Positions 24,965 through 32,904 of a stretch of 64,000 nt of DNA are shown here, one piece after another; the first letter of the stretch is position 1; each line of letters opens with the position of its first letter. The stretch lies in contig NZ_JAINVW010000001.1 in NCBI RefSeq assembly GCF_019880545.1, positions 1 through 64,000 on the forward strand, given 5' to 3'. This DNA is from Flagellimonas meishanensis (GTDB taxonomy: Bacteria; Bacteroidota; Bacteroidia; Flavobacteriales; Flavobacteriaceae). The notes below the pieces were generated by a model. The model was not told where the DNA came from. It saw nothing but the letters and a program-made list of their open reading frames with translations, and made no database searches. The position numbers and the translations under genes are program-made.

Positions 24965-25699
24965 TTAGTTTGACTCCATATAGGGGTCAAAATTTTCTGG
25001 GAGATACGCACTGGCATCAAAACCCAAATCTATTTCTTCATCCTCCATATAGTTGAAGGAAGCTACATCCAATACGCTGGTATACGGATCAAAACCTTTT
25101 GGCAGGTAATAGCTGCTATCAAGACCCATCTCCAATTCCACATCTTCCTCTATATAAGGAATGGCACTTAGGTCCACGTATACCTCATAGGGTGAAAACC
25201 CTTCTGGAAGATAGTCCTTGGTATTGAAACCCAGTTCCAAATCCTCTTCCTCCATAAAGTTGATGGCACTTACTTCCACAATCTGCGTATGGGCATCAAA
25301 GTTTTCCGGAAGGTAATCCCCACTATTGAACCCAAGGTCCAGTTCAACTTCATTTTCAAGGTATATGATGGAATTCAAATCAAAATAGGTGGTATAGGGA
25401 TTAAAGCCCTCGGGCAAGTAATCGGAAGTGTCAAAACCAAGGTTTATTTCCGAATCTTCCTCTATAAACACTATTTCATCCAAACTCAGCTCATATTCTC
25501 CTTCTTTTACCTCATGGCAAAGATTTGAATTTTGCTCTCCAGCCTCAGCATTGATGTACAATGTTGTGCTGCTGTTCTCAAACCTGACAGCGGATTCCAT
25601 ATCGTCTTGTAAAATGGGTGCCGCCGCATTTTGTTGGTCATTGGCTACGGCGGGACTACTTAATAGTACACATCCGTAAATCAGTAATAACTTGTTCAT
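24965..25699 (-). CDS. secreted acidic protein with five tandem YLPxxF repeats
   Basis: The 244-residue protein has a signal peptide (1-19, ending AVA) and a short unique region, then five tandem repeats of 34-35 residues from about 71 to the end. Tyr-Leu-Pro falls at 94-96, 129-131, 163-165, 198-200 and 232-234, which shows the period directly. Each unit carries an acidic strand (for example IVFIEEDSEINLGF), Gly-Phe-Asp/Asn, Tyr-Leu-Pro-Glu and Phe-Asp-Pro-Tyr. The mature chain is strongly acidic with few Lys or Arg. I recognise no described domain. Its short paralogue is next door. A calcium- or surface-binding solenoid is possible but unproven. Confidence 0.78.
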   Translation of the reverse strand: MNKLLLIYGCVLLSSPAVANDQQNAAAPILQDDMESAVRFENSSTTLYINAEAGEQNSNLCHEVKEGEYELSLDEIVFIEEDSEINLGFDTSDYLPEGFNPYTTYFDLNSIIYLENEVELDLGFNSGDYLPENFDAHTQIVEVSAINFMEEEDLELGFNTKDYLPEGFSPYEVYVDLSAIPYIEEDVELEMGLDSSYYLPKGFDPYTSVLDVASFNYMEDEEIDLGFDASAYLPENFDPYMESN

Positions 25700-26178
25700 T
25701 TTTTGATTGAATTTTTGATTGATGATATATGCTTATAAGACGGTGGAAAAACACAATTGTTACACCTTTTTGGTTTTTTTTAGGAAAAGTATATCGTCCC
25801 TGAGACCAGCAATAGATGGGGTTTTCGTTGGAAGTGTCAGTAAAACGCAGGACTCCCAAAGGTTGATTCCCCTGTGGAAAAAAAGGTGCCTTAATAATTA
25901 TTTAACAGTTGATTTTGTTCCTTTTGGGCTTTCTTCATGGTCCCAAATCCCGATCTAAGATCAAAAAAAGGGCCTAAAAATTCTTAAAAACCACTTTTGG
26001 CCCAACCCATATGCCATAGCATTCCGCCCCCACTCGATTCATTTTGGCGCCAAACCATGCTTTTGGTCGATTATACCACGCCTTTTATCTGACACACATC
26101 TAAAAAGTGTCCTTACGCAACATATCGTGTGTATTGAAAAACGGTTTGCCTAATTTAGTAATACCAAATCTCAATATC
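25700..26178. other. intergenic region between divergent genes
   Basis: No convincing gene is present. The short open frames here lack usual codon patterns. There is a GGGCC/GGCCC inverted pair near 25971-26005, AT-rich promoter-like stretches on both sides, and no clear TAnnTTTG box. Confidence 0.4.
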
Positions 26179-26370
26179 ATGACCTATAAAATCAAAAGCC
26201 TTATCTACTTTTCGTGTTTTTTGACTGCCAGCTTCGCATACTATATTATTGAAAAGCACGACGAATTCCAAAATCAAATGCAGTCCAAAACCTATGTGGA
26301 GGCGGAATTCAAGGATATGGAAATCCCTTTGGAAGAGGAGGCTACCGATTTGGTCTTGGAACGCAAATAG
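26179..26370 (+). CDS. 63-residue single-pass membrane protein
   Basis: The start at 26179 is preferred to an in-frame codon 24 triplets upstream because a hydrophobic segment (LIYFSCFLTASFAYYII, about 7-23) then lies at the N-terminus. It is followed by a short acidic tail (EAEFKDMEIPLEEEATDL). No family is recognised. It lies about 100 bases before a Spy-like gene on the same strand and may be cotranscribed. A small membrane-linked stress or adaptor role is only a guess. Confidence 0.5.
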   Translation: MTYKIKSLIYFSCFLTASFAYYIIEKHDEFQNQMQSKTYVEAEFKDMEIPLEEEATDLVLERK

Positions 26371-26475
26371 TTCCTTTTCACTGCCTTTGTTAAAACCCTT
26401 ATAAATAATCGGATGGAGGTTAAACCATCCGTCGTGGCCCGTGTCCAATAATCGAATCATTAAAAATCAAAACAT

Positions 26476-26922
26476 ATGAAACGATTGGCAGTATTGCTGG
26501 TTCTTTTGACCACTTTGGGAGCCCTGGGTCAAAGGAATGAAGGGCACCGTATGGGAAAAGGACCTTCAAGGGACATGACCCCGGAACAGATGGCAACCTT
26601 GCAGACCAAAAGATTGATCTTGGCCCTGGACCTTACCCAGACCCAACAAGATCAGGTCATGGAGTTAAATTTGGAAGAAGCCGAACATCGTAAGGCGCAT
26701 TGGGAAGAGATGAAGGCAAAAAAAGAAAGCGGTGCGTGGAAAAACCCCACACCCGAACAGCGGTTTGAAATGGAAAATGCCCGTTTGGACCGTCAGATTG
26801 TACATCAACAAAGGATGAAACAGGTGCTTACTGAAGATCAGTATAATACCTGGAAAAAAATGAGGCTACATAAATCCGTACACGGTAAAAAGAAAATGCA
26901 GGAGAGCGAAAGAAGAGGATAG
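26476..26922 (+). CDS. Spy/CpxP-like periplasmic helical protein
   Basis: The 148-residue exported protein has a signal peptide (ending LGALGQ, about 19). DMTPEQMATLQTKRLILALD and LTQTQQDQVMEL follow, matching the LTxxQ pattern of Spy/CpxP proteins, with a second near-copy at the end (QRMKQVLTEDQYNTWKKM). These proteins are small helical dimers that bind unfolded proteins or metals and often accompany envelope-stress sensors. The C-terminus is strongly basic. A solid terminator follows. Confidence 0.7.
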   Translation: MKRLAVLLVLLTTLGALGQRNEGHRMGKGPSRDMTPEQMATLQTKRLILALDLTQTQQDQVMELNLEEAEHRKAHWEEMKAKKESGAWKNPTPEQRFEMENARLDRQIVHQQRMKQVLTEDQYNTWKKMRLHKSVHGKKKMQESERRG

Positions 26923-26941
26923 CGTGTTTTTTGTTGATTTA

Positions 26942-26978
26942 GAAGTCACACCAGCCATGGGTGTGGCTTCTTTTTTTT
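26942..26978 (+). terminator. intrinsic terminator of the Spy-like gene
   Basis: GAAGTCACACC (26942-26952) and GGTGTGGCTTC (26960-26970) form an 11-base stem with one G-T pair and are followed by eight T. It insulates the operator region of the satD-like gene. Confidence 0.85.
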
Positions 26979-26994
26979 GATTCACATCAAAATT

Positions 26995-27068
26995 ATCTGT
27001 AAAAAAGCAGATTTTTAATATTATCTGTAAATAAACAGATATTTTTAATTATCTTTGTTTCAGCAGAT
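26995..27068. promoter_or_regulatory. three 18-bp operator-like inverted repeats at a 28-bp period
   Basis: The sites begin at 26995, 27023 and 27051, exactly 28 bases apart. Site 2 (27023-27040) is a perfect ATCTGT-N6-ACAGAT. Site 1 (26995-27012) is ATCTGT-N6-GCAGAT. Site 3 (27051-27068) is ATCTTT-N6-GCAGAT. Site 3 overlaps the -7 box at 27050-27057, so a protein bound there should block the polymerase. They end 23 bases before the SatD-like gene, whose C-terminal helix-turn-helix makes autoregulation plausible. Confidence 0.7.
27050..27057 (+). promoter_or_regulatory. -7 box of the satD-like operon
   Basis: TATCTTTG matches TAnnTTTG exactly. It lies across the left half of operator site 3 and 35 bases before the ATG at 27092. 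The -33 region falls within or next to site 2. Confidence 0.6.
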
Positions 27069-27091
27069 TTTCAAAACAGTCCATAACGACC

Positions 27092-27691
27092 ATGGTTGCC
27101 ATAATCACCGGGGATATCAAAAATTCAACAGCGCACAACGCTTCCAAATGGCTGCCCTTGCTGAAAGGGGCATTGAGCCATTACGGCCGGGAACCTTTTC
27201 AATGGGAAGTGTATCGGGGTGATAGTTTTCAACTGGAAACCACTCCCGAAAAAGCCCTTGAAGCCGGTATTTACATTAAAGCATGCATCAAACAATTGCG
27301 AAATATCGATGTCCGCATGGCTATTGGGCTCGGCCAAAAAACATATGCCGCCAAAAAAATAACGGAATCCAATGGAGAGGCCTTTGTAAACTCTGGAAAA
27401 TGTTTTGAAGGGCTGAAGAAGCAGAATCTGGCCATAAAGTCGCCAAACAAAAAATTTGACGACCACATCAACCTGCTCTTGGAACTGGCCCTATTGACCA
27501 TGGACCACTGGACCCCTGCCATCGCCAAAACCGTGGTGAATACCATAGAAAATCCTTCCATGAACCAACGGGAACTGGCATCCATCCTGAACAAATCCCA
27601 AGGCAACATCAGTGAGGAGTTGAGCAAGGCCGGTTTTGATGAAATCAAAAAAATGATGCAATTTTACCAAACCCAACTCCAAAATCTATGA
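27092..27691 (+). CDS. SatD-family protein with C-terminal helix-turn-helix
   Basis: The 199-residue cytoplasmic protein opens with VAIITGDIKNSTAHNASKWL, typical of the SatD family and reminiscent of the start of nucleotide-cyclase-like folds. GDSFQLE and RMAIGLG follow. The last 60 residues contain NQRELASILNKSQGNISEEL, a clear winged-helix/MarR-like recognition segment. Its stop overlaps the start of a DUF3307 membrane-protein gene by four bases. The SatD-DUF3307 pairing recurs in other bacteria, where its role is poorly defined. The triple operator upstream suggests that it regulates its own operon. Confidence 0.8.
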   Translation: MVAIITGDIKNSTAHNASKWLPLLKGALSHYGREPFQWEVYRGDSFQLETTPEKALEAGIYIKACIKQLRNIDVRMAIGLGQKTYAAKKITESNGEAFVNSGKCFEGLKKQNLAIKSPNKKFDDHINLLLELALLTMDHWTPAIAKTVVNTIENPSMNQRELASILNKSQGNISEELSKAGFDEIKKMMQFYQTQLQNL

Positions 27692-28419
27692 CACTTCTCG
27701 CCCTAAAACTTATCCTTGCCCATTTTATCGGGGATTTTGCGCTACAACCACGCCATTGGGTGGAGCATAAATTGGAAAAAAAATGGAAATCCAAGTATTT
27801 ATATTGGCATATCGGAGTTCACTTGCTCCTCCTTCTGTTACTGCTTCAATTTAAATACCTGGGGCCTGTCGCTATAATAATCGTCACCCATTATTTGATT
27901 GATCTGGGTAAATTGGCCTTTACCAACGAGAAAAACTACAGATGGTTATTCGTCTTGGACCAAATACTTCATTTGCTGGTATTGGCAGCCGTCTTGTACT
28001 GGGTCACACCCTTTGAAATTGATTTCAATGTACTCTTTGGAGAAAAAAACTTGCTGTTGATCACTTTTTTGGTGTTTGTCACCTTTGTATGTGGTATCAT
28101 CATGCGGATGTTTCTCGCTCCCTATATTGATGAAATTGCCAAAGAAGATGAATCCGCCGAGGGCGGTTCGCTCAAAAATGCCGGCAAATACATTGGTATG
28201 TTGGAGCGACTTTTTGTCTTCGGATTCATCCTGTTGCAGCAATGGTCGGCCATTGGATTATTGATCACCGCAAAGTCCGTTTTTCGATTTGGGGACCTCA
28301 ATAAGGGAAAAAACCGTAAGCTCACCGAATATGTGCTCATCGGCACTTTGTTGAGCTTTGGCTTGGCAATACTCTCCGGGATGGCCTATCAATATTTAAT
28401 GGAATCTATTCAAAATTAA
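27688..28419 (+). CDS. DUF3307 membrane protein, SatD partner
   Basis: The 243-residue protein begins LLALKLILAHFIGDFALQPRH, the DUF3307 signature (hydrophobic helix, then GDF-x-LQ). It contains several more membrane segments: LLLLLLLLQFKYLGPVAIII, LLVLAAVLYWV, LITFLVFVTFVCGIIMRMF and VLIGTLLSFGLAILSGMAYQ. THYLIDLGK in the second segment is conserved in the family. ATGA overlap with the satD-like gene implies coupled translation. Because one partner binds DNA and the other sits in the membrane, a membrane-to-transcription signalling pair is an attractive inference. Confidence 0.8.
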   Translation: MTLLALKLILAHFIGDFALQPRHWVEHKLEKKWKSKYLYWHIGVHLLLLLLLLQFKYLGPVAIIIVTHYLIDLGKLAFTNEKNYRWLFVLDQILHLLVLAAVLYWVTPFEIDFNVLFGEKNLLLITFLVFVTFVCGIIMRMFLAPYIDEIAKEDESAEGGSLKNAGKYIGMLERLFVFGFILLQQWSAIGLLITAKSVFRFGDLNKGKNRKLTEYVLIGTLLSFGLAILSGMAYQYLMESIQN

Positions 28420-28569
28420 CATGATACTTGCCTGATTCTTAGAAATTTGGATTAGCTTAGTGCTAATTCCCTCCTATTTTTTCAAAAAACAATCGTTCCC
28501 CAAAAAAATTCCCAAACTAAAAGGTTTGGAAAATTACAAATGGACCAATGGTCGTTAATCCAATTTGTC

Positions 28570-29907
28570 ATGAAAAATCCAATTCAACCTTCAGCAGTTT
28601 ATTTATTAATTACTTTTTTGCTGCTCTGTAATTGTTCAGAAAAGAAGATAGATATAAACGAATACCATGCTGAAATTATAAGTGCTTGGAACCAAAAAAT
28701 TATGGATATCGCAGTTGCGGAAGATGGTCTTTCCACCTTAAAAGGCTTAAGGACTGCCTCAATGGCCCACTTGGCCATGCACGATGTTTTGAACACCATT
28801 ACTCCCAAATACGCTCAATATGCCCACAATAATCAAAAATCGACTGCCAATCCCATAGCATCGGTAGCCTATGCCGCATATACCGTTGCGGTGGACCAAT
28901 ATCCGGATAAAGAGAAAGAACTGGGAGAAGAACTGAATATCTGGATAGCAAACATTTCGGAAAAAGAAAAAACAGAAGCTCGGGAACTTGGCGAGATGGC
29001 TGCAAATATGCTACTTACCATGCGCTCCGATGATGGGTGGGGCGATGAAGCGGAATATGCATGGCATCCTATGGCCCCTGGGGTCTACGCGGAGTTCAAT
29101 GAACACAGTGGGACACCTGAAGGGTTCATTTTTGGCTCTGGATGGGCCAAGGCAAAAACATTCATGCTGCCAACACAGGATCACTTTAGATCGCCCCCTC
29201 CCCCAGACATAATGAGTGAGGCCTATACCAAGGCATTCAATGAGGTCAAGGAACTGGGAAGCACGGAAAGCATGACCAGGACCGCCGACCAGACACATTT
29301 GGCCATGTGGTGGAAAGATTTTGTAGAAAACTCACATAATCGACTGGCAAGGCAACTAGTGGAAAAGGAGCAATTGAATCTATGGGAAGTGGCACGATTA
29401 TTTGCATTGCTCAATATAACGGTTTACGATGCCTATATCAGTGTTTTCAACAATAAATTCCATTACAACCACTGGAGACCATATACCGCCATCCGATGGG
29501 CAGAAAATGACGGAAATCCCGATACGGAGGCAGATACACTATGGAACAATCTGCATCAACACACTTATCCTTTCCCATCCTACCCCTCTGCCCATGGAAC
29601 TGCGAGCACAGCGGCAATGACCATTTTGTCAAACACCTTGGGCAAGGGTGACTCATATTCCTTTACCATGACAACACCAGAAGTCGACAAAGCCGGACTA
29701 TTTTCAGAAAAAATAAAAATGGACCCTCCCACACGTTCTTTCAACAGTTTCTCCGAGGCAGGCATGGAAGCGTCCATGTCCAGGGTTTATTTGGGAATTC
29801 ATTTTAGATATGATTCTGAGGAGGGATTTATATTGGGAAAAAAGATTGGGGAGTTTGCATCTCAAGGTTTTCTTAAACCCATGGGCCAAAATAAAAGCGG
29901 ATCCTAA
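28570..29907 (+). CDS. vanadium-dependent haloperoxidase / PAP2-type lipoprotein
   Basis: The 445-residue lipoprotein (LLLCNCSEKK) carries all three PAP2/vanadium-haloperoxidase motifs: Lys296-x6-Arg303-Pro304 (KFHYNHWRP), YPSAHG with Ser340 and His342-Gly343, and Ser404-Arg405-x5-His411-x3-Asp415 (SRVYLGIHFRYD). These residues bind phosphate or vanadate, with His as the catalytic base. Members act either as phosphatases or as halide-oxidising enzymes, and which one applies cannot be told here. The ATG at 28570 puts the lipoprotein signal at the N-terminus and is preferred to the one ten codons upstream. Confidence 0.88.
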   Translation: MKNPIQPSAVYLLITFLLLCNCSEKKIDINEYHAEIISAWNQKIMDIAVAEDGLSTLKGLRTASMAHLAMHDVLNTITPKYAQYAHNNQKSTANPIASVAYAAYTVAVDQYPDKEKELGEELNIWIANISEKEKTEARELGEMAANMLLTMRSDDGWGDEAEYAWHPMAPGVYAEFNEHSGTPEGFIFGSGWAKAKTFMLPTQDHFRSPPPPDIMSEAYTKAFNEVKELGSTESMTRTADQTHLAMWWKDFVENSHNRLARQLVEKEQLNLWEVARLFALLNITVYDAYISVFNNKFHYNHWRPYTAIRWAENDGNPDTEADTLWNNLHQHTYPFPSYPSAHGTASTAAMTILSNTLGKGDSYSFTMTTPEVDKAGLFSEKIKMDPPTRSFNSFSEAGMEASMSRVYLGIHFRYDSEEGFILGKKIGEFASQGFLKPMGQNKSGS

Positions 29908-29930
29908 AGATCCGCTTTCTCTGTTTTTTG
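29894..29930 (+). terminator. terminator overlapping the end of the PAP2 gene
   Basis: AAAGCGGATC (29894-29903) pairs with GATCCGCTTT (29909-29918), and the TAA stop of the PAP2 gene (29905-29907) lies in the loop. A T-rich tail follows. The last codons of the gene therefore form half of its own terminator. The convergent 29945 gene may use the same structure. Confidence 0.75.
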
Positions 29931-29944
29931 ATTGATGATAAACT

Positions 29945-30781
29945 CTAGGAAGTAACCGGCTGATTCCAAACCCCGGTAGTAGCGGTTTCCTTCACGTAAT
30001 CTGAAAAGTCGATAGGTTTTCTGCCCAACACCTTTTCAACATCTCCAGTGATAACCTGATTTTTGGGATTGTCCAAAACCTCAGTGAACAAATAATCGAT
30101 CAACCAAACGTAATCCTCAGGGACACCCTGCTCTCTGAGCATTTTTGTGTATGCTGGCAATGCAATGGGGGTGAAGGCAATCTCCCTGCCCGTGGCCTGT
30201 TCAATTTCCTTTACAATTTCTGCAAAGGTCAAAAAACGAGGACCGGTCAATTCATATATGTTACCATTGTGTTCATCATTCAACAGAGCTTCGGCGGCTA
30301 CCGCAGCAATATCCCGGGCATCCACATAAGGAACTTGGGCATTGGCCTTAGGAAGTGCTACAAATCCATGTTGAATGGGCTCCAAAAAGAAACTTTCGCT
30401 AAAATTCTGGTTGAACCAACTGGCCCTGACAATGGTGTAATCCAAACCAGAGTTGATGACCACCTGCTCAGAGAGCTCCGCCTCTCGCTCACCTTTCCCC
30501 GAAAGCAAAACCAGTTTCTTTACTTTTTGTCGTATTGCCTCCTTGGTTAACCCTTCTATGGCCTCCAAGGCCCCGGGTACCGCCAAATCGGGTTGAAACG
30601 TGATGTAGACCGCATCCATTCCCTCCAGTGCTTTGGACCAGGTTTCTTGATTGTCCCAATCAAATGCCGGGTTCTGACTTCTTGAACCAATGCGGACATT
30701 ATGACCCTTTTGGTTTAAAATTTCGACCACTCTTTTACCGGTCTTTCCTGTTCCGCCGATTACTAATACATTTTTTCTCAT
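29945..30781 (-). CDS. NmrA-like NAD(P)-binding oxidoreductase
   Basis: The 278-residue cytoplasmic protein begins with a Rossmann dinucleotide motif, VIGGTGKTGKRVVEIL. SRSQNP follows the second strand, which suggests NADP binding. The Asp-Ala-Val-Tyr segment (GMDAVYITFQPD), IVRASWFNQNFSE and YVDARDIAAVAAEAL are typical of the NmrA/NAD(P)H-azoreductase-like atypical short-chain reductases. It heads a leftward group with two small membrane-protein genes. The substrate is not predictable; some relatives are sensors rather than enzymes. Confidence 0.85.
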   Translation of the reverse strand: MRKNVLVIGGTGKTGKRVVEILNQKGHNVRIGSRSQNPAFDWDNQETWSKALEGMDAVYITFQPDLAVPGALEAIEGLTKEAIRQKVKKLVLLSGKGEREAELSEQVVINSGLDYTIVRASWFNQNFSESFFLEPIQHGFVALPKANAQVPYVDARDIAAVAAEALLNDEHNGNIYELTGPRFLTFAEIVKEIEQATGREIAFTPIALPAYTKMLREQGVPEDYVWLIDYLFTEVLDNPKNQVITGDVEKVLGRKPIDFSDYVKETATTGVWNQPVTS

Positions 30782-30817
30782 GATTTTAAATTTTTGATGT
30801 TATTATTTATGTGTTGC

Positions 30818-31309
30818 TTATTTTCCAATTCCCGCAATGAGCAATAGCGTAAATGAGATGGTTGCCGATACCACTCGAATCCTATGAAACTGATTCCACG
30901 GTTGTTCAAACTTTTCCCTGAGCGAAGCCAATTGCTGAGCCGAACTATTGATCAAATCCGTTTTATCCAGTACTTGGTTCAAGGGAACATTGCCAAAAAC
31001 CGTGATGAGCACTACGCCTACAAAGTAGATTGCTACCGCAGCGGTCACCAACCAGAAGTGGGTTGGGGTTATACCTCGATTCATGAAGACCATGGCAATT
31101 CCTATTAAAGAAGACCCCATAAAGACCAAGAAGAATAAAGGATTTTCTATGCTACGGTTCATTTTTTGAAAGGCCTGCAGGTAACCCATCTCGTCCAATT
31201 GTCCAATGCCAGGCGTTACGGTGTTTCCCCAGGTGAAACATAGTCCGGCTACCAAACCAAACAAAAGTGTTGTGATCAAAAGTGAAATGTTGCTTGTTGT
31301 GAATTCCAT
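30818..31309 (-). CDS. DUF1772-like four-helix membrane protein
   Basis: The 163-residue protein has four hydrophobic segments: ISLLITTLLFGLVAGLCFTW, NPLFFLVFMGSSLIGIAMVF, FWLVTAAVAIYFVGVVLITV and ATISFTLLLIAGIG. FTWGNTVTPGIGQLDE and FGNVPLNQVLDK match the anthrone-oxygenase-like DUF1772 family. It lies between an NmrA-like reductase and another membrane protein on the same strand, an arrangement common in Bacteroidota. The biochemical role of these small integral proteins is not settled. Confidence 0.7.
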   Translation of the reverse strand: MEFTTSNISLLITTLLFGLVAGLCFTWGNTVTPGIGQLDEMGYLQAFQKMNRSIENPLFFLVFMGSSLIGIAMVFMNRGITPTHFWLVTAAVAIYFVGVVLITVFGNVPLNQVLDKTDLINSSAQQLASLREKFEQPWNQFHRIRVVSATISFTLLLIAGIGK

Positions 31310-31329
31310 AATGAATGCTTTTTATGTGA

Positions 31330-31728
31330 TTAAACTGACTTGCGTGATTTGGTATAAACCCTTGCATACCAATACAATGTTGTGGTGGCAATGAATTCCA
31401 ACCCTATCAACCAGAAACCCATGTCCGTAAAAAAATCGTAGTGGTTTCCACCGTTGGGTATTACCAGAAAGGGCACGGTGATCAAAGCATCCAAAGTGGC
31501 AGCAACCAGAAAGAAGGTCTGTCCAATCCAGTACCCATGAGTGCGATTATCTTTCTTATAATAAAACTTGGACCCAAACCACACTAAGGGCATCACGATG
31601 ACAAACAGTGCCAAATTGGCTTGCTGCTGGGCATCCTCCAAAATGCTTATCAGAAAAGACAGGGAATAAAAACTTACCCCTAATGCCCAGATGACCGTTC
31701 CTATACCTATTGCTCTTACGATTTTCAT
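31330..31728 (-). CDS. four-helix membrane protein of unknown function
   Basis: With the start at ATG 31728 (13 codons inside the longest frame) the product is 132 residues, beginning MKIVRAIGIGTVIWALGVSF. Four membrane segments follow, with short loops (KFYYKKDNRTHG, NGGNHYDF). I recognise no named family. It is 20 bases upstream of the DUF1772-like gene and should be in one operon with it and the NmrA-like reductase. It is divergent from the cyclase gene, and the gap between them holds a 21-base tandem repeat. Confidence 0.55.
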   Translation of the reverse strand: MKIVRAIGIGTVIWALGVSFYSLSFLISILEDAQQQANLALFVIVMPLVWFGSKFYYKKDNRTHGYWIGQTFFLVAATLDALITVPFLVIPNGGNHYDFFTDMGFWLIGLEFIATTTLYWYARVYTKSRKSV

Positions 31729-31786
31729 GCTATCTGATATTTTCGTTACTGAATGATTACAGGACAAAACTAGGTTGACTCCATCG

Positions 31787-31836
31787 GGAAGATTTGTTTG
31801 AAATGGAGGAAGATTTGTTCGAAAAGGATACCTTTG
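31787..31836 (+). promoter_or_regulatory. 21-bp tandem repeat and -7 box before the cyclase gene
   Basis: GGAAGATTTGTTTGAAA (31787-31803) is repeated with one change as GGAAGATTTGTTCGAAA (31808-31824), a 21-base spacing of two helical turns. TACCTTTG (31829-31836), a TAnnTTTG box, follows and is six bases from the ATG at 31843. The pair looks like an activator or repressor site for the divergent promoters. A -33 box at normal spacing is not clear. Confidence 0.45.
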
Positions 31837-31842
31837 AAATCG

Positions 31843-32901
31843 ATGGCAATCTCATTCTTTCATGGCCGCAGATGGCGGATCGTACGTTTCTATTGTGTCG
31901 GGTGGACCTTGGCCTTCGTGTTTCTCAGTATTGTGAGAGGGGTAGGCACCAAGGAGTTGGGAAGCTTACAGTTCGATTTTGAGTCCAGTATGATGATCTC
32001 CGTTACCTTAGGTCCGATAATGGGCTTGGTATCTGGTTTTGCTCAGATTTTCGTAGAAGAGCGTATTTATGGGCACATCTCCATTCAACGGCTATTGTTG
32101 CTGCGCTTTTTGTATTCCATTCTATTTATCGTTTTCTTGACCTTTCTGGCTTATTGGGTGTACCAATTGTACTTTGGCACCTCCATTGATTTTTTGACCT
32201 TTGCCTTTGATACGGGCAGTGGGGCCATCTATTTTTATGTGATTTCCATGGACCTGATGCTAACTGTATTGCACCAGGTAAACCTGATGTTGGGCGAGGG
32301 AAACCTTCGCAAATTGATACGGGGACGATTTTATACCCCACGGGAAGAGCGACGCATCTTTATGTTTCTAGATCTGCAATCCTCCACGGAACTGGCAGAA
32401 CGTCTGGGCCATATCAGGTATAGCAAGCTGGTCCAGGATTGTTTCAATGATTTGGGCCTAGCCCTTCAAGATAAGACCGAGATCTATCAATACGTTGGCG
32501 ATGAGGCCGTGCTCACTTGGGAGTTCAAAAAGGGGACACAAAATCAGAAATGCCTCAAGACATTCTACAATTTCAAACAACAATTGAAAAAAAAGGAGGC
32601 CTATTATCAGAAAGAATACGGTTGTGTGCCATTCTTCAAGGCAGGAATGCACTACGGCACTGTAACAGCCACTGAGGTGGGCCGCTATAAAAAAGAAATT
32701 GCCTACCATGGTGATGCCCTGAACACAACGGCTCGAATTCAAGACCAATGCAACCCTTTGGGCAGCGAACTGCTGATATCAAAGGAAATGAAAATCCAAC
32801 TTCAGGAAGACGGCTTCATCTTTGAACCTAAAGGAAACGTTCCCCTAAAGGGGAAAAAGGAAAAAGTCGCCATTTATTCCGTGGTCCCCCATGCGGATTG
32901 A
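31843..32901 (+). CDS. membrane-bound class III adenylate/guanylate cyclase
   Basis: The 352-residue protein has an N-terminal membrane region of about four helices, then a class III nucleotide cyclase catalytic domain (about 165-350). FMFLDLQSSTELAERLG and YQYVGDEAVLTWEF hold the two metal-binding Asp residues. YHGDALNTTARIQDQC holds the Asn and Arg that stabilise the transition state, so it is probably active. The long frame opens with TTG at 31798, but the first ATG at 31843, just after a -7 box, is the better start. The substrate (ATP or GTP) is unclear. The next gene, convergent, is an AraC regulator. Confidence 0.85.
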   Translation: MAISFFHGRRWRIVRFYCVGWTLAFVFLSIVRGVGTKELGSLQFDFESSMMISVTLGPIMGLVSGFAQIFVEERIYGHISIQRLLLLRFLYSILFIVFLTFLAYWVYQLYFGTSIDFLTFAFDTGSGAIYFYVISMDLMLTVLHQVNLMLGEGNLRKLIRGRFYTPREERRIFMFLDLQSSTELAERLGHIRYSKLVQDCFNDLGLALQDKTEIYQYVGDEAVLTWEFKKGTQNQKCLKTFYNFKQQLKKKEAYYQKEYGCVPFFKAGMHYGTVTATEVGRYKKEIAYHGDALNTTARIQDQCNPLGSELLISKEMKIQLQEDGFIFEPKGNVPLKGKKEKVAIYSVVPHAD

Positions 32902-32904
32902 AAA

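Noticed and set aside
25719-25958. 79-codon plus-strand gene
   Set aside because: The translation is rich in Ser, Arg and Trp without a motif, and it lies in the promoter region of the repeat-protein gene.
26995-27068. CRISPR-like repeat
   Set aside because: Repeats are 18-bp palindromes with 10-base gaps directly at a promoter, which fits operators and not CRISPR.
31794-31982. 62-codon frame overlapping the cyclase start
   Set aside because: It is out of frame with the membrane helices of the cyclase and has no features of its own.
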